DNA of 64,000 nucleotides, from positions 25,130,201-25,194,200 of the forward strand of contig OY821771.1 in NCBI GenBank assembly GCA_963682175.1, read 5' to 3'. The position numbers and the translations under genes are program-made. Positions 1 to 10,796 of the stretch are shown in pieces; the stretch's first letter is position 1; each line of letters opens with the position of its first letter. A model generated the notes under the pieces. It made no database searches, had not been told where the DNA came from, and saw only the letters and a list, made by a program, of their open reading frames with translations. Source of the DNA: Triglochin maritima. Lineage: Eukaryota; Streptophyta; Magnoliopsida; Alismatales; Juncaginaceae.

Positions 1-159
1 TTATGCATTGTAGTGTATTTCCAACATCATTACTTCTCCCATCTTTTCCACTTGCCTTCGAAAGAACTAGAGTCGACACACCCTCCCTTTGGATTAACCC
101 GTATTTGCCACGTCTTTACCGATGGTCGGGCACTTGTGGTATTTAAAACGAACACATCA
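1..159 (+). repeat. 3' end of an Athila-like LTR (left part outside window)
   Basis: The sequence matches the last part of the TGATTGACATC-type LTRs found elsewhere here (for example 28741-28904). It shares the CTTGCCTTCG block, the GTCGACACACC...GACCCGTATTTGCCAC block and the closing AAAACG...ATCA. No primer site follows, so this is probably a solo or truncated LTR end. A target duplication cannot be tested because the left end lies outside the window. Confidence 0.75.
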
Positions 160-1160
160 CAATATCACTCAAGGTCTTATTCCCGCAAGTAACAACATTC
201 ATACATACAAAGAAATGCGAGCATCGACACCCATATAGGTTGACAAGCACACCCATCACACAAGAAATCACAAACATAATATCGACAACCCCAAAAGTTA
301 ACTCACACATGCACCCAATTCCAGACTTCTCGTCCCCTTCTGACTTCCTCCTAGACATCTCAGAGGGTGGGGACGTGAATGAGGTGGCACAACATGGTTT
401 GGATCGCTACACAACTCAGCCAGATACCTGCATGGCCATCAAAACCTTAGGCTAGACATGCAAGCCCTGATCTTCCTCTACACGACCCACCACAGTCCTA
501 TCAAGCTTTTCCCCTCCCCTAACTTCCTTTCCATGTACCTGGCGTCCAGCCACGACTAGCATCCAGCCGCACCAGCTGATAATCCAGGAGCTACACTCCA
601 TCACATGCAAGGAACCCTAGAGAGGAGATCGAGTGCACCCTGAGCTCACCGGAGATCAGGCACCCCCTGGCTGCCCACAACAAGCCACCAGTATGCACTA
701 ACCCTAGTCTGCGCGTGGTGAAGCTTGGGTGCTGCTGAAAGCGATTACACCACCAGCCGACTTGGTGGTGCCCGACCCTCAAGCCAACACCCCTACTCAG
801 TAAATTCATCAAGGGCATAAGGCATACCTGAAGTTGCTGGAGAAGTTGCTGGAGATTGCCGAAAATAGCCTCAGGTCAGTCTCTTCCTAGCTGTACCAAC
901 TAGCCGTGCCTCTTCTTACACCATGCTGGAGTTGTGCTTCGCCATTCTTTCTGTCTCTCACTCCTCCGTACTTCTCCTTGAATCCCTTCTTTCTCTCCCT
1001 CACTTTTTTCTCACTTTCCTGTGACCTGAGGAAGCGGCGGTTTCAGCATGTGGAGACGAAGGACGACGTCGCGAGGTGCTTGGGCGTGAGCGATCTCCGA
1101 CATGCTCCATCTCGGTAGAAGGTATGCCAGTTCGTAGATGCATGTTTGTTTTTCTCACAC
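160..1160. other. Unassigned non-coding stretch, possibly an old gypsy LTR scrap
   Basis: I see no credible coding region; the short open frames on both strands look like chance. The part from about 540 to 1130 is richer in G and C and contains a GCATACCTGA block near 824, similar in kind to the Tekay-like LTR at 34465 (also minus orientation). This may be a piece of such an LTR, but the match is weak. Confidence 0.3.
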
Positions 1161-1751
1161 TAGTGGTGTTAGGTGTTGGCTAGTCGACGGAGGTCAGAGA
1201 TCTCGCCGGCGTGGTGTGTGCAACTAGTTAGACCTAACTCGGCTAGGAGTTTGCCTTCCAATGATCGACCGGTGCCTTCGGGCGGTCGACCTGATGTAGT
1301 GTAAATGCCTGACTTAAACCAACACCGATCAAATGATGCCTTGTAGTGGTCAACTGGTTGTGCTTGTGCCGGTGAGTCGGGAATGTCTGTTATTTTTCGG
1401 TCGACCGGGACCCCTACGTCGGTCGACCGTTTCTTTCTGGACATGTCTGAACATGGCGTGGACCATCTAAATGGTCAACAACTCTTGACTTTGTTCGACC
1501 GGTACCTTAAGTTTATTTCATAATTGTTCGATCGATCGATTGTTAATTCGACCGATTGATAACTAGAACTTCTGGGTTACCCGTGGTAGGTTTCGGTCCA
1601 CCGGGCCCCTTAGTCGGTCGACCATTTGCCCTGTATGATTTTGACTTAGTCCAGAATTAGACCTTGTAGCATTCGACAAATTTTCATTGATTGTTTGAGC
1701 GTTAGGGCTAAATTATGAGCCCAAAGTTTGACCAAATCCTGGCGTATGTTC
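1161..1751. repeat. LTR-like remnant with GGTCGACC dyads
   Basis: This stretch carries about ten variants of the word CGGTCGACCG (for example near 1279, 1397, 1420, 1494 and 1610). The word is the same as in the copia LTR that follows and in the solo LTR at 32385-33867. No LTR ends or coding sequence are visible, so I read it as a fragment of a related LTR. Confidence 0.4.
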
Positions 1752-2931
1752 TGAAGGGAATGTATTCTGAAAGTTTTACTTTTAAATGTCAATTATTATG
1801 AATTGAATGACGAATCATTTTGTTCCTTGTTTATGTTATTCGTCTTTTAGAAGTGTTAAGGAAGAGGCTCTTGGTCCTTAACCGTAGAGCTCTAAAAGAT
1901 ATTGGTTTACATAAAACAAAATACATTCGCAATCATGGTAATTAACATGGGACATCAATTACCGAGTTAAGATTGTCGTGTTGGTCATAGATCACTCTAG
2001 CTCTACAAATGAGTGACAACACGGGTACACAAAAGAGGAAAATATTACTTTTGTATACTGAATAGACCTAATAAGTAAAACATTATAGAATTGTGTTTTC
2101 TGTGTCATTAATGTTTTACTGTGTCTTTGGTCCTTTGATATGAGACTTATATCCGATCACTTAAGAATTGCTTAATTAGACTAGTGTCTTGAGCTATCGA
2201 TGAGTGTAGTGAAAAGGCATTGGTTGGTTAAGTATGACTTTTGTTGGAGAAGATAGTTAGTCCAAAGATTATCATTGCCCTCTTAATTGAGTGATGATAT
2301 TAGTGGGCCCCTTGATAAAACAAAGTTATAATGTGCACAATGTGATTTGAGTTAAGTCACATATTTATAACTATCTTAACGAGATCAAGAAATGAATACT
2401 AATACAAAGATGACACAATACTACTTTGTGTGTATTCTTAATATCATGAGGCAAGGGACGGACACAAGTGGTGCACTCCATCACTAAATGGATCGGGTTT
2501 TGGTTCGAGTGGAATTAAGACATCTAACTAATTGGAAGCTATAATGTGTAGCTAGATACTGCTTATAGCTTGTGAAATTAAGCTCTTAATATCACTGCCA
2601 ACTTAGTCTAGATCCTCCCATAGGTCACACCGCAAATACCGGGAAACAAGAAGCTTGATTTTTGGTTCATATGATGTGTCGGGTTTCTTATAAAAAATAT
2701 GACACATGTGGTGAACAAGTAAAATCAATTATGTTGCATATAACATAATTAGAATGATGATAAATTCATATGAGATGCATTATTATGGGGTGTAATAATT
2801 TATTATTGCATAGGATAATATATTGCATAAGTTGTGAATTTGCTAAAAACCCCAAAAGTTCAAATTTTGTTGGAAATAAATCCAAAATTTGAAAAGGCAA
2901 AATCGAGTAGAAGTTCGGTAATCCGTTATGG

Positions 2932-3235
2932 TTCGGTCGACCGAAGGATCCGTGGATCGGTCAACCGAACGTGGAACGGATGGTCAAGTTGATTTACCAA
3001 ACTTGACCAAAGTGCTTGGAACTCTGGATCGGTGTACCGAACCAGAAACGGTCGACCGAACAATGTCCAGTTCTGATATTTTCGGTTAACCGAATGGCAC
3101 TCGGTCAAAGATGAAGGGTTCGTCCGAACGGTTAAGGAGAATTTTTCTCCTTAAGAATCGGTCTTCCGTCTAATACACGGTTAACCAAGCGTGACATATT
3201 CGGTTGACCGAGTATGTCTCAGTAAACCGAACCCG
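2932..3235 (+). promoter_or_regulatory. Cluster of about ten TCGGTCGACCGA-type dyads in U3
   Basis: Near-palindromes of the form TTCGGTCGACCGAA occur at 2932, 2957, 3028, 3048, 3081, 3101, 3161, 3178 and 3199, with half words nearby. Variants change the two central bases (TCGA, TCAA, TGTA, TTAA). They lie 180-480 bp upstream of the TATA box. An upstream activating array is a natural guess but is inference only. Confidence 0.6.
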
Positions 3236-3411
3236 GATCGATTTTTTGCCTTTGATAATTAAGAGATTAATTTGATCAATGGTTGTATTAGCTCCAAACT
3301 TGGTCAAACGTTTTGTGGATGCATGTAATGAATTTTTGAATTAATTTGTGAGAGAAAATGTCAAGAAAACATGGCTTAAGAATAGCCATGATTGAGAGTA
3401 AGATTGGAGCC

Positions 3412-3420
3412 TATAAATAG
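3412..3420 (+). promoter_or_regulatory. TATA box of the copia 5' LTR
   Basis: TATAAATAG lies about 470 bp before the LTR end, downstream of the dyad cluster, as expected for the U3/R boundary. Confidence 0.6.
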
Positions 3421-3884
3421 GTCCTTATTCTCCTTAATTATGTAAGAAGTTTTGCAAATATTTTCTCTCCTAAATTCACCACAAAAATCCACAAAAATTC
3501 TCTTAGTTTTCTAAGTCTTTGGAAGGAGAGATATCAGAGATTAAGGAAGGGGTTTGTAGCTAGATTCTAAGCTAGTTTGGAGATTGATTGGCTAGCTCAT
3601 TTCTCTCCAACCTTGTTTAGGGTTTTGGTGAACACTCGGAGGCATCCGGCGCAACGAGAAGCGACGATTGTCTTCATCAACGTCTCTGGAACATCAAGAA
3701 GTTTTAGAGAACCTCTAGGTATGAATTTCGGTGTCCCTTGTGTTTGTTTTAATAAGTTTTTGAAACTATTTATTAAAACAAACTGAGACATGCATGAAAT
3801 AAATCGTAGAAAATTGTATTTGATCCTTATTATACATAAAAATTTCGAAAATATATATGTATAATTAAAAATGAAATCCTACAG

Positions 3885-3896
3885 TGGTATCAGAGC
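3885..3896 (+). other. Primer binding site, initiator tRNA-Met type
   Basis: TGGTATCAGAGC, the standard plant copia primer site complementary to the 3' end of initiator tRNA-Met, lies two bases after the LTR end. Confidence 0.9.
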
Positions 3897-5419
3897 TTAG
3901 GGTTCTATTTTCTTATGATTTAAGGCTGTAAACGAATTTAGTTTACCACGTAGGATTTAAACAATTCGGTTTACCAGTTTTTCGGTCTATGAACGTTTTG
4001 TTGATATAATTCTCTATAAGAATTCGTTTTAAATGTTTTAAAACATGCCATGTAATTATTAAAATTAAGATTTAGACATTAGTCTAACTTACAATAATTT
4101 CGTTTTATAAAGAAATGATTATTTTGTAAGAGAATCAACAAAACCGAAAAACTGCGGTTCATCTTTCCATTGGAAATTGGATGGAAAACGGTTCAAAATT
4201 ATTTTTGAACTATGGATGGATGAAAAACGTTTTTAATGGATTTCAAAATGTTTTTCAAAGAATTGTTTGGGATTCTAGATGATTGATAAACTAGATTGTA
4301 TAGTTTATAGCAATATTGCGTGCATGGATGCTCGAGTTGTTTTTGCAGGAATTGTGAGTTTATATGTTCCAAATCAGCAACTATGATTGTATGTAATCAT
4401 TATTATACAGGGGATTATTTGTATGTAAAAGCCAAAATTTCTCTCTTTCCGCCTTTTAGATAATTGCATTGGCATATGAGAGGTTTTTACATAGGACTTG
4501 CACTAGTCGTTTTTTTATCGAATGTGAGGAGCATGTTTATTTTATGTAAAATTTACATCTCCGGTGCAAGAGGAAGTCGCCGTTGTAGCGCATCGATCGA
4601 GGATCAAAGATCAGGGATCGAGGATCAAGGATCGAAGGGAACATATAAACTCACACGATGTGGATTGTGTGAATGGTTTAATTTCTGTTTTTTTATCTTG
4701 CTATGCATGTGATGAATGTGTTGAATGTTAGGATGTGTATGGATGATAATATGCATGATAACCTAAAATTCTGAATCACATGTTAATATATGAAATTGTC
4801 CAACAAAAATTAAGAGTAATTTTCCTTCTTATTTCATCAACTAGCAGCCATTGATCGAGGGATACTCTGCTCGCCCTTAGCGGGAGATAGCTCCCTCTAT
4901 CTTTGGGAATAGTGGGAGATATAATGGTTGTCTGTTGTTGCGCCACGATTAAATATATGAGGTGCGTTTCACCCTAGTGAACCCCAAGTATGTTTAGTTG
5001 TGAATACAATGGATAAACATATCTCCTACCAAATGAAAATAAGTTTTCTTGACATTACCTAGAGCCCTCGCTCAGTTTTGGGAAAAAGTTTTTCTTACGA
5101 GGATAGGTCACATTCCCTCATAATTAAAACGACAAGATTCACAAGAGTTTGAAGATGCTAATGTTGCTAAAATTCAAAAAGGATGTGATTAGAAAGAGTT
5201 TTTCTTACCTTGATATTGTGATGTATTCGATAGCCCTTAGCTAGTCTATATTGCAATTGATAGGATCTTGGATTGCTGCATTTTTGGGCAAATTTTATTT
5301 GCAGTATTTACATTTATATTCGATATATATGTATGTATTTTAAAACATAAAATTGGCATTAAAAATCTGTACGATTTATTTTGTAGAAAAATGTTGAACA
5401 TCCAACCTATCGTACGATC
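3897..5419 (+). other. Long non-coding leader of the copia element
   Basis: About 1.5 kb separate the primer site from gag, and no long frame crosses it. It contains a short tandem of GGATC-based words (about 4592-4640: GATCGAGGATCAAAGATC and similar). Long leaders are usual in Angela-type elements. I see nothing else in it. Confidence 0.6.
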
Positions 5420-6232
5420 ATGATAGAAAAACACCCTTTAGCAAATGATGACTCAAACTTCATAAGTTGGCAACTCAAATTCAACATCGTGTTAAAGTTT
5501 GAGAAACTATCTCACATTTTGGAAGGTCCAATCCCAAAATGGAATGAGAGATTAACCGATGAAGAGAAAGAGGCTAAAGCCAAGTGGGAAGACCAAGAGA
5601 ACCAAGTTCACGGTCTTATGCTAGCATCCATGGGTGACTCGCTTCAAGCGAAATACTTGGATTCGAAACCCGAGAAGACAATGGAGGCTTTATCTAAGAT
5701 GTTCATGGATAGTGCCCGAAAGGAGCGCTATAAGACCACCATCGCACTCACAAGGTGCCATATGGCGGAGGGAACATCGGTATCCATGCATTTTCTCACG
5801 ATGCAAGGGTACCTTGAGAAGTTGGCAAAGCTCTCTTCACCAATGCCCGAGGACATTGCTGAAGATATGATTCTTGGCTCTCTAGCCCCATCCTTTAAGG
5901 ACTTTGTGATGCACTATCACGTGCGTGAAAAAGGGGTGAGTCTTGAGGAGCTGCACAACGCTCTCAAAACTGCTGAAGTTGACATGGGCAAGGGTAGGGA
6001 CAAGCAAGTCCTTGCCGTCCATGGGAGGAGCCAAAAGATTGGTAAAGGAAAGGGCAAATCTACCAAAAGTGGTTCAATCAAGAGCAAGGGAGTAGGAGGT
6101 GCTCATAAGAGTGCCTCGAGGGGAAATCTCAGAAATCTCCAACTCCTAATAGGGAGTGCTTTCACTGCGGTTAAAAAGGACACATCCGGCCAAATTGCCC
6201 CAAGTACAAGGAAGACCTTGACAACGGAGTGA
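5420..6232 (+). pseudogene. gag: Copia gag (capsid), frameshifted before its zinc knuckle
   Basis: The 270-residue frame is a copia-type capsid protein, which packages the element RNA into cytoplasmic particles. It starts at a good ATG soon after the leader, with the typical capsid phrases KWEDQENQVHGLMLASM and LEKLAKLSSPMPEDIAEDMI. A basic Lys/Gly/Ser stretch follows around residues 195-235. The zinc knuckle (CFHCG...KGHIRPNC, 6157-6198) lies in a different frame and contains an in-frame TAA at 6172. A frameshift therefore falls between about 6120 and 6157. Without the knuckle in frame, RNA binding would be lost. Confidence 0.85.
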
Positions 6233-6240
6233 TTGAACGT

Positions 6241-6884
6241 CGGCGCCCCAAAAACGCCAAAGGTATATTTGTTATTGAAATAAATTTAGCCACCTCTGTC
6301 CAGGATTGGGTAATTGATACCGGATCTTGTGCTCACATAGTTTCTAATGTGTAGCTACTCGTGGATAGGAAGGAACTCGTGAGGAACGAGGTAGAATTGA
6401 AGGTCAGAAATGGTGCGAACGTTTCTACGGTTGCACAAGGTTCTTTGGTGCTTCAATTATGTAGTGGTTTAAATTTATGTCTAAAGAATGTTTATTATGT
6501 GACTTCGATTAGCAAGAACATTATTTCTGTATCATGTTTAGATATGGATAATTTTAATATAAATGTTTCAAATTCTTGTTTGTCTATGTCGAAGAATGGT
6601 GTTGTCTAGGCAAATGCATTCATAAGGAATGGTCTCTATTTGCTTGAATTGAATAATAAACAAATCTTTAATATCAATAACAAAAGACTTAAGACCACTC
6701 ACGAGAATGATACTCTCTTGTGGCACTATCGTCTTGGTCACATAAATGAAAAGCGCATCAAGAAATGACAAGAAGCTAACCTTCTTGGTCTACTTGATTT
6801 TAAATCATTGGAGACGTGCCAACCATGTCTAATGGGAAAAATGACCAAAAAGCTTTCAAGTAGAAAGGCCCAAGGGCGAGTGGC
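6241..6884 (+). pseudogene. pr: Copia protease and GAG-pre-integrase region, broken
   Basis: The protease active site DTGS is at 6316-6327, in the same frame as the open stretch 6361-6609, but a TAG near 6353 separates them. The phrase YYVTSISKNIISVSCLDMDNF follows, as in copia proteases. Next comes the pre-integrase zinc region with LWHYRLGH and TCQPCLMGK (HHCC type), interrupted by a TGA near 6766 and a shift just before 6885. The protease would cut the Gag-Pol polyprotein; here it cannot be made whole. Confidence 0.8.
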
Positions 6885-9341
6885 TTGTTGGATTTGATAC
6901 ATTCCGATGTATGTGGTCCAATGAGTACTAGTGCACGAGATGGTTTCAGGTACTTCATTACGTTCACGGATGATTATAGTTGTTATGACTATGTTTATCT
7001 AATGAGAAACAAAAGTGAATCTTTTGACAAGTTCAATGAATTCAAGAATGAAGTAGAGAACCAACTCGACAAGAAAATCAAGTCTCTACGAACGGATCGT
7101 GGAGGTGAGTACCTAAGTGCCGAATTTGACTCATACCTAAAGGAGTTTTGTATTGTACCTCAACTCACCCCTCCCGGTACACCTCAGTGGAATGGGGTAT
7201 CCGAAAGGAGGAATAGGACATTGCTCGACATGGTTCGGTCAATGATGAGTCATACGGAATTACCTCTTTACTTTTGGAGTTATGCACTACAAACTGCGGC
7301 TTACACATTAAATAATGTTCCATCCAAATCCGTGGAGAAAACTCCTTATGAGCTTTGGAGTGCTAAAACACCTAAGCTCAATTTTCTCAAGATTTGGGGT
7401 TGTGAGGCTTACGTCAAGAAATTGATGTCGACAAAACTTCAACCAAAAGCAGATAAGTGCTTCTTTATTCGTTATCCTCGTGAGACAAGAGGATACTACT
7501 TTTGGCATATCACCTCCAATCGAGTGATTGTAGAGAGGGACGCCACATTTCTGGAAAAGGAATTTCTGGAAAGAGTAAGAAGTAGTGGGAGTAGGGTTGT
7601 GCTTGAGGAAACTCAAGATACTCTACAAGATCATGATATGAATAATGACATTCAAGATCATGAAGGCCCAACCGAGATTCCTTTGGTTAATGGGAGCGTA
7701 GGTGAGAGACCCTCGCAAGAAATTGTGAGAGAATCTCAATCATCCCCACCAAGTGTACGTTCAAGAGTTGAACGTGAACCCACTCCTCAAGAAATTGTGG
7801 AAGAAGTGCAAGAGACACGAGAAGAACCAAAAGAACTAAGAAGGCTAACGAGGGAAAGGAAGAAACCCGACTTGTATCTGGGACTTCATGAAATCATGGT
7901 ACTTGATACCAATGATCCCTTGACCTTCCAAGAAGCAATGGAAAGGGAAGACTCCAAACTATGGCTTAAGGCCATGGAATCTGAAATAGAATCCATGTAT
8001 GATAATCAAGTGTGGAACTTGGTTGACCTTACTCAAGGGAAAAAGGACATTCAAAATAAATGGGTTTTCAAGAGGAAGATGCACATGGATGGGAACTTGA
8101 CAACCTACGAAGCGAGGCTTGTAGGGAAAGGTTTCACTCAAGTTCAAGGAATTGACTATGATGAAACTTTTTCACCGGTTGCCATGTTGAAGTCTATTCG
8201 GATCATGCTCGCTATTGCCGCATTTCATGATTATGAAATATGGCAAATGGATGTCAAAATGGCATTCCTTAATGGGAACTTGGAAGAGGATGTGTACATG
8301 GTGCAGCCTCGAGGTTTTGAAGATCCAAAGAATAGCGAGAAAGTATGCAAGCTTCAACGATCCATCTATGGATTGAAGCAAGCATCAAGGAGTTGGAACA
8401 AACGCTTTGACGAGGAAGTGAAGAAAATTCACTTCATTCAAAGTAAGGAAGAACCTTGTATATACAAGAAGGTTAGTGGGAGCCATGTAGTATTCCTAAT
8501 CTTATATGTCGATGACATATTGCTCATGGGCAATCATATTCCTTTGCTTGAGCAAACGAGAAGTTCATTGAAATCTGCATTTTCAATGAAAGATATGGGT
8601 GAGGCTAAATACATCTTGGGAATCAAGATATATAGAGATAGATCCCGTAGACTCATTGGCCTCAGTCAACGTGCATACATTGACAAGGTCTTGGAAAGGT
8701 TCAAGATGAACAACTCCAAAAACGGCAGTGTGCCAATGAGTATGGGTGTGCAACTCAAGAAGTCTCAACGTGCGCAATCACGTAAGGACTTAGAGTACAT
8801 GAAGGATGTCCCTTATGCTTCGGCCAATGGGTCGATCATGTACGCGATGACTTGCACAAGACCCGATGTCTCGTATGCTTTAAGCGTGACAAGTCGTCAC
8901 CAATCCATCGCAGGTCCTGAGCATTGGACTGCGGTCAAGAATATCCTGAAGTACCTTAACCGGACTAAGGATAAGATTCTTGTTTATGGAGGACAAAGGG
9001 AATTGATAGCCGAGGGTTACTTGGATGCGAGTTTCATGAGTGATCCAGACGATAGAAGGTCGCAATCAGGATATGTCTTCCTTCTGAATGGTGGAGCTGT
9101 GAGTTGGCGTAGTTGGAAGCAAAGCACTACGGCCGACTCAACCACTACTTCCGAAGTAATGGTTGTCGCTGAAGCGAGCAAGGAAGGAGTGTGGATTAAG
9201 AAGTTCCTTGAAGAGCTTGGAGTAGTTCCCTCGAGCGAGGGACCAATAGAGCTATTTTGCGATAATAGTGCATCTATCTCGCAAATCAAGGATCCCAAAT
9301 CACACCACAAAGTGAAGCACATGGATCGTAGTATTTCGTGA
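6885..9341 (+). pseudogene. pol: Copia integrase - reverse transcriptase - RNase H, long open frame
   Basis: This 818-residue frame is the best-preserved coding stretch of the element. The integrase core comes first: D8, D71 (LRTDRGGEY) and E107 (WNGVSERRNR), spaced as D,D35E. A variable linker with charged repeats follows (about 240-340). RT comes next, with KWVFKRKMHMDG, QMDVKMAFLNG and the catalytic YVDD at residues 541-544 (8505-8516). RNase H is C-terminal, with DASF, the E in TTSEVMV and LFCDNSASI. The first Met is only the first one after a frameshift, since upstream pol lies in other frames. RNase H continues out of frame to about 9499 (RDLIDEGKINLLWVDT, then QFTKPLSQAKGE). Confidence 0.92.
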
Positions 9342-9499
9342 CGCGTGACCTCATCGACGAAGGTAAAATAAATCTTTTATGGGTGGACACCCACAGCAAA
9401 ACAACTGATCAATTCACAAAACCCTTATCCCAAGCCAAGGGCGAAATGCATTTCGAGTCCATGGGATTGAGGAACCATGTAGATTGGCTTGATTATTGA
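9342..9499 (+). pseudogene. C-terminal tail of copia RNase H, shifted frame
   Basis: After a frameshift near 9340 the reading continues with RDLIDEGKINLLW, then the family tail TDQFTKPLSQAKGEMHFES and MGLRNHVDWLDY, ending at a TGA. This is the normal end of copia pol, so the upstream stop at 9341 is a lesion and not the true C terminus. Confidence 0.75.
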
Positions 9500-9570
9500 T
9501 ATGTAATGGGGTTTACCCTAGTTATTATTGTTTTATGCATTGAGTATGTATGTGAAACAAAACTTTAATA

Positions 9571-9583
9571 ACAAGTGGGAGAT
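9571..9583 (+). other. Polypurine tract of the copia element
   Basis: AACAAGTGGGAGA lies directly before the 3' LTR start. AAGTGGGAGA is the usual copia plus-strand primer. Confidence 0.8.
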
Positions 9584-10167
9584 TGAAGGGAATGTGTTCT
9601 GAAAGTTTTACTTTTAAATGTCAATTATTATGAATTGAATGAGGAATCATTTTGTTTCTTGTTTATGTTATTCGTCTTTTAGAAGTGTTAAGGAAGAGGC
9701 TCTTGGTCCTTAACCGTAGAGCTCTAAAAGATATTGGTTTACATAAAACAAAATACATTCGCAATCATGGTAATTAACATGGGACATCAATTACCGAGTT
9801 AAAGTTAAGATTGTCGTGTTGGTCATAGAGTACTCTAGCTCTACAAATGAGTGACAACACGGGTACACAAAAGAGGAAAATATTACTTTTGTATACTGAA
9901 TAGACCTAATAAGTAAAACATTATAGAATTGTATTTTCTGTGTCATTAATGTTTTACTGTGTCTGTGGTCCTTTGATATGAGACTTATATCCGATCACTT
10001 AAGAATTGCTTAATTAGACTAGTGTCTTGAGCTATCGATGAGTGTAGTGAAAAGGCATTGGTTGGTTAAGTATGACTTTTGTTGGAGAAGATAGTTAGTC
10101 AAAAGATTATCATTGCCCCTCTTAATTGAGTGATGATATTAGTGGGTCCCTTGATAAAGCAAAGTTA
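9584..10167 (+). repeat. Truncated 3' LTR of the copia element
   Basis: It is colinear with 1752-2340 and nearly identical, apart from scattered substitutions and a short insertion near 9802. The match ends at AAAGTTATA; the next bases belong to the 3' part of an Athila-like LTR. About 1.55 kb of this LTR is missing. The joint shows only a few shared bases (TTA/ATAC), as in illegitimate recombination. Confidence 0.85.
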
Positions 10168-10451
10168 TACATGCTTTCATGCGTCATTCATCACTTATTT
10201 CGCTTCATATATGCACACAATCCACCCTTAGGGGTTTCTCTTCTTGATTTCCAATCTTTCGTTTCTTTCTTTCGCATTTCTTACTTACTAGCTTAGTGTA
10301 GTTTATCTTAGCACAACAAAATCTATTTCCCCATTTTCGCCACTTGATTTTTGACAAACCAGAGGCTAGTCACCTACCCGTGGATCGACCCGTACTTGCC
10401 ATCGCTTCATTGTGGTTGTGCACTTACGGTAATTAATAAAACGTTTAAACA
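10168..10451 (+). repeat. 3' remnant of element A 5' LTR
   Basis: It matches the last ~280 bp of the A 3' LTR (18760-19040), including the GTTTCTCTTCWTGATT block and the closing AAAACGTTTAAACA. The first ~1.3 kb of the LTR is lost in the deletion that also cut the copia 3' LTR. Confidence 0.85.
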
Positions 10452-10457
10452 AGTTTT

Positions 10458-10475
10458 TGGCGCCGTTGCCAGGGA
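10458..10475 (+). other. Primer binding site, tRNA-Asp type
   Basis: TGGCGCCGTTGCCAGGGA resembles the complement of the 3' end of plant tRNA-Asp, the primer usual for Athila elements. It lies a few bases after the LTR end, following AGTTT. Confidence 0.8.
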
Positions 10476-10544
10476 GGTGCCAATCAGTCTCTGGTTTGGA
10501 TGATTCATGTGGATTTAATTTTTGTTTTGTAGTTTTCTTTGTTT

Positions 10545-10647
10545 CAGGAATTGAGGCTCAAGGGAAAGCACCAGGAGAAGTTTGGAGGAGAACATAGCTA
10601 CAGGGACCGCCAATCAGCGCCCTGTGACCGCCAACTAGTGGTCTGGT
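10545..10647 (+). promoter_or_regulatory. Candidate small leader exon with dyad words (element A)
   Basis: A pyrimidine-rich run ending in TTTCAG (10542-10547) gives a possible splice acceptor, and CTG/GTGAGC (10643-10651) a possible donor. The ~98 bases between contain two variants of the family word, GACCGCCAATCAGCG and GACCGCCAACTAGTGG. The same acceptor/word/donor order appears in H (63437-63543) and, inverted, in B. Splicing is inference. Confidence 0.4.
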
Positions 10648-10796
10648 GAGCTCCAATTTTTTCCTTTCTTCTTTTTGTTGGTACATCTGATATAGTGGTC
10701 TAGGGCTAAATTTGGCATGTTTTGACTTGTAGTTTGCCCCTAGATGACTAATCAATCCCCTTTTAAGCAACTTGGACCCTAAAATCCAAAGCAAAA

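Larger units (their letters stand above)
1752..3882 (+). repeat. 5' LTR of the Angela/TAR-type copia element
   Basis: It begins TGAAGGGAATGT and ends just before the primer site with CCTACA, about 2.13 kb. The first ~580 bp recur at 9584-10167 with few differences. A minus-strand relative occupies 36008-38527. A dyad cluster lies at 2932-3235 and a TATA box at 3412. The exact first base could be one or two positions off, because the flanking duplication is lost. Confidence 0.85.
1752..10167 (+). mobile_element. Copia LTR retrotransposon, Angela/TAR type, 3' LTR truncated
   Basis: The element runs in canonical copia order: 5' LTR, tRNA-Met-type primer site, long leader, gag, protease, integrase, RT, RNase H, polypurine tract and a partial 3' LTR. 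The integrase-before-RT order marks it as Ty1/copia. The RT/RNase H wording (YVDD, KIYRDRS, SIMYAMTCTRPDVSYAL) is that of the Angela/TAR branch. The 3' LTR matches the 5' LTR for about 580 bp and then stops abruptly against an Athila-like LTR at about 10167. Coding parts carry stops and frameshifts, so the copy is dead. Confidence 0.9.

Noticed and set aside
906..1118. Open frame MPLLTPCWSC... as a small secreted protein
   Set aside because: Low-complexity Ser/Leu/Phe run from a pyrimidine-rich stretch; no conserved feature, and the region looks like LTR debris.
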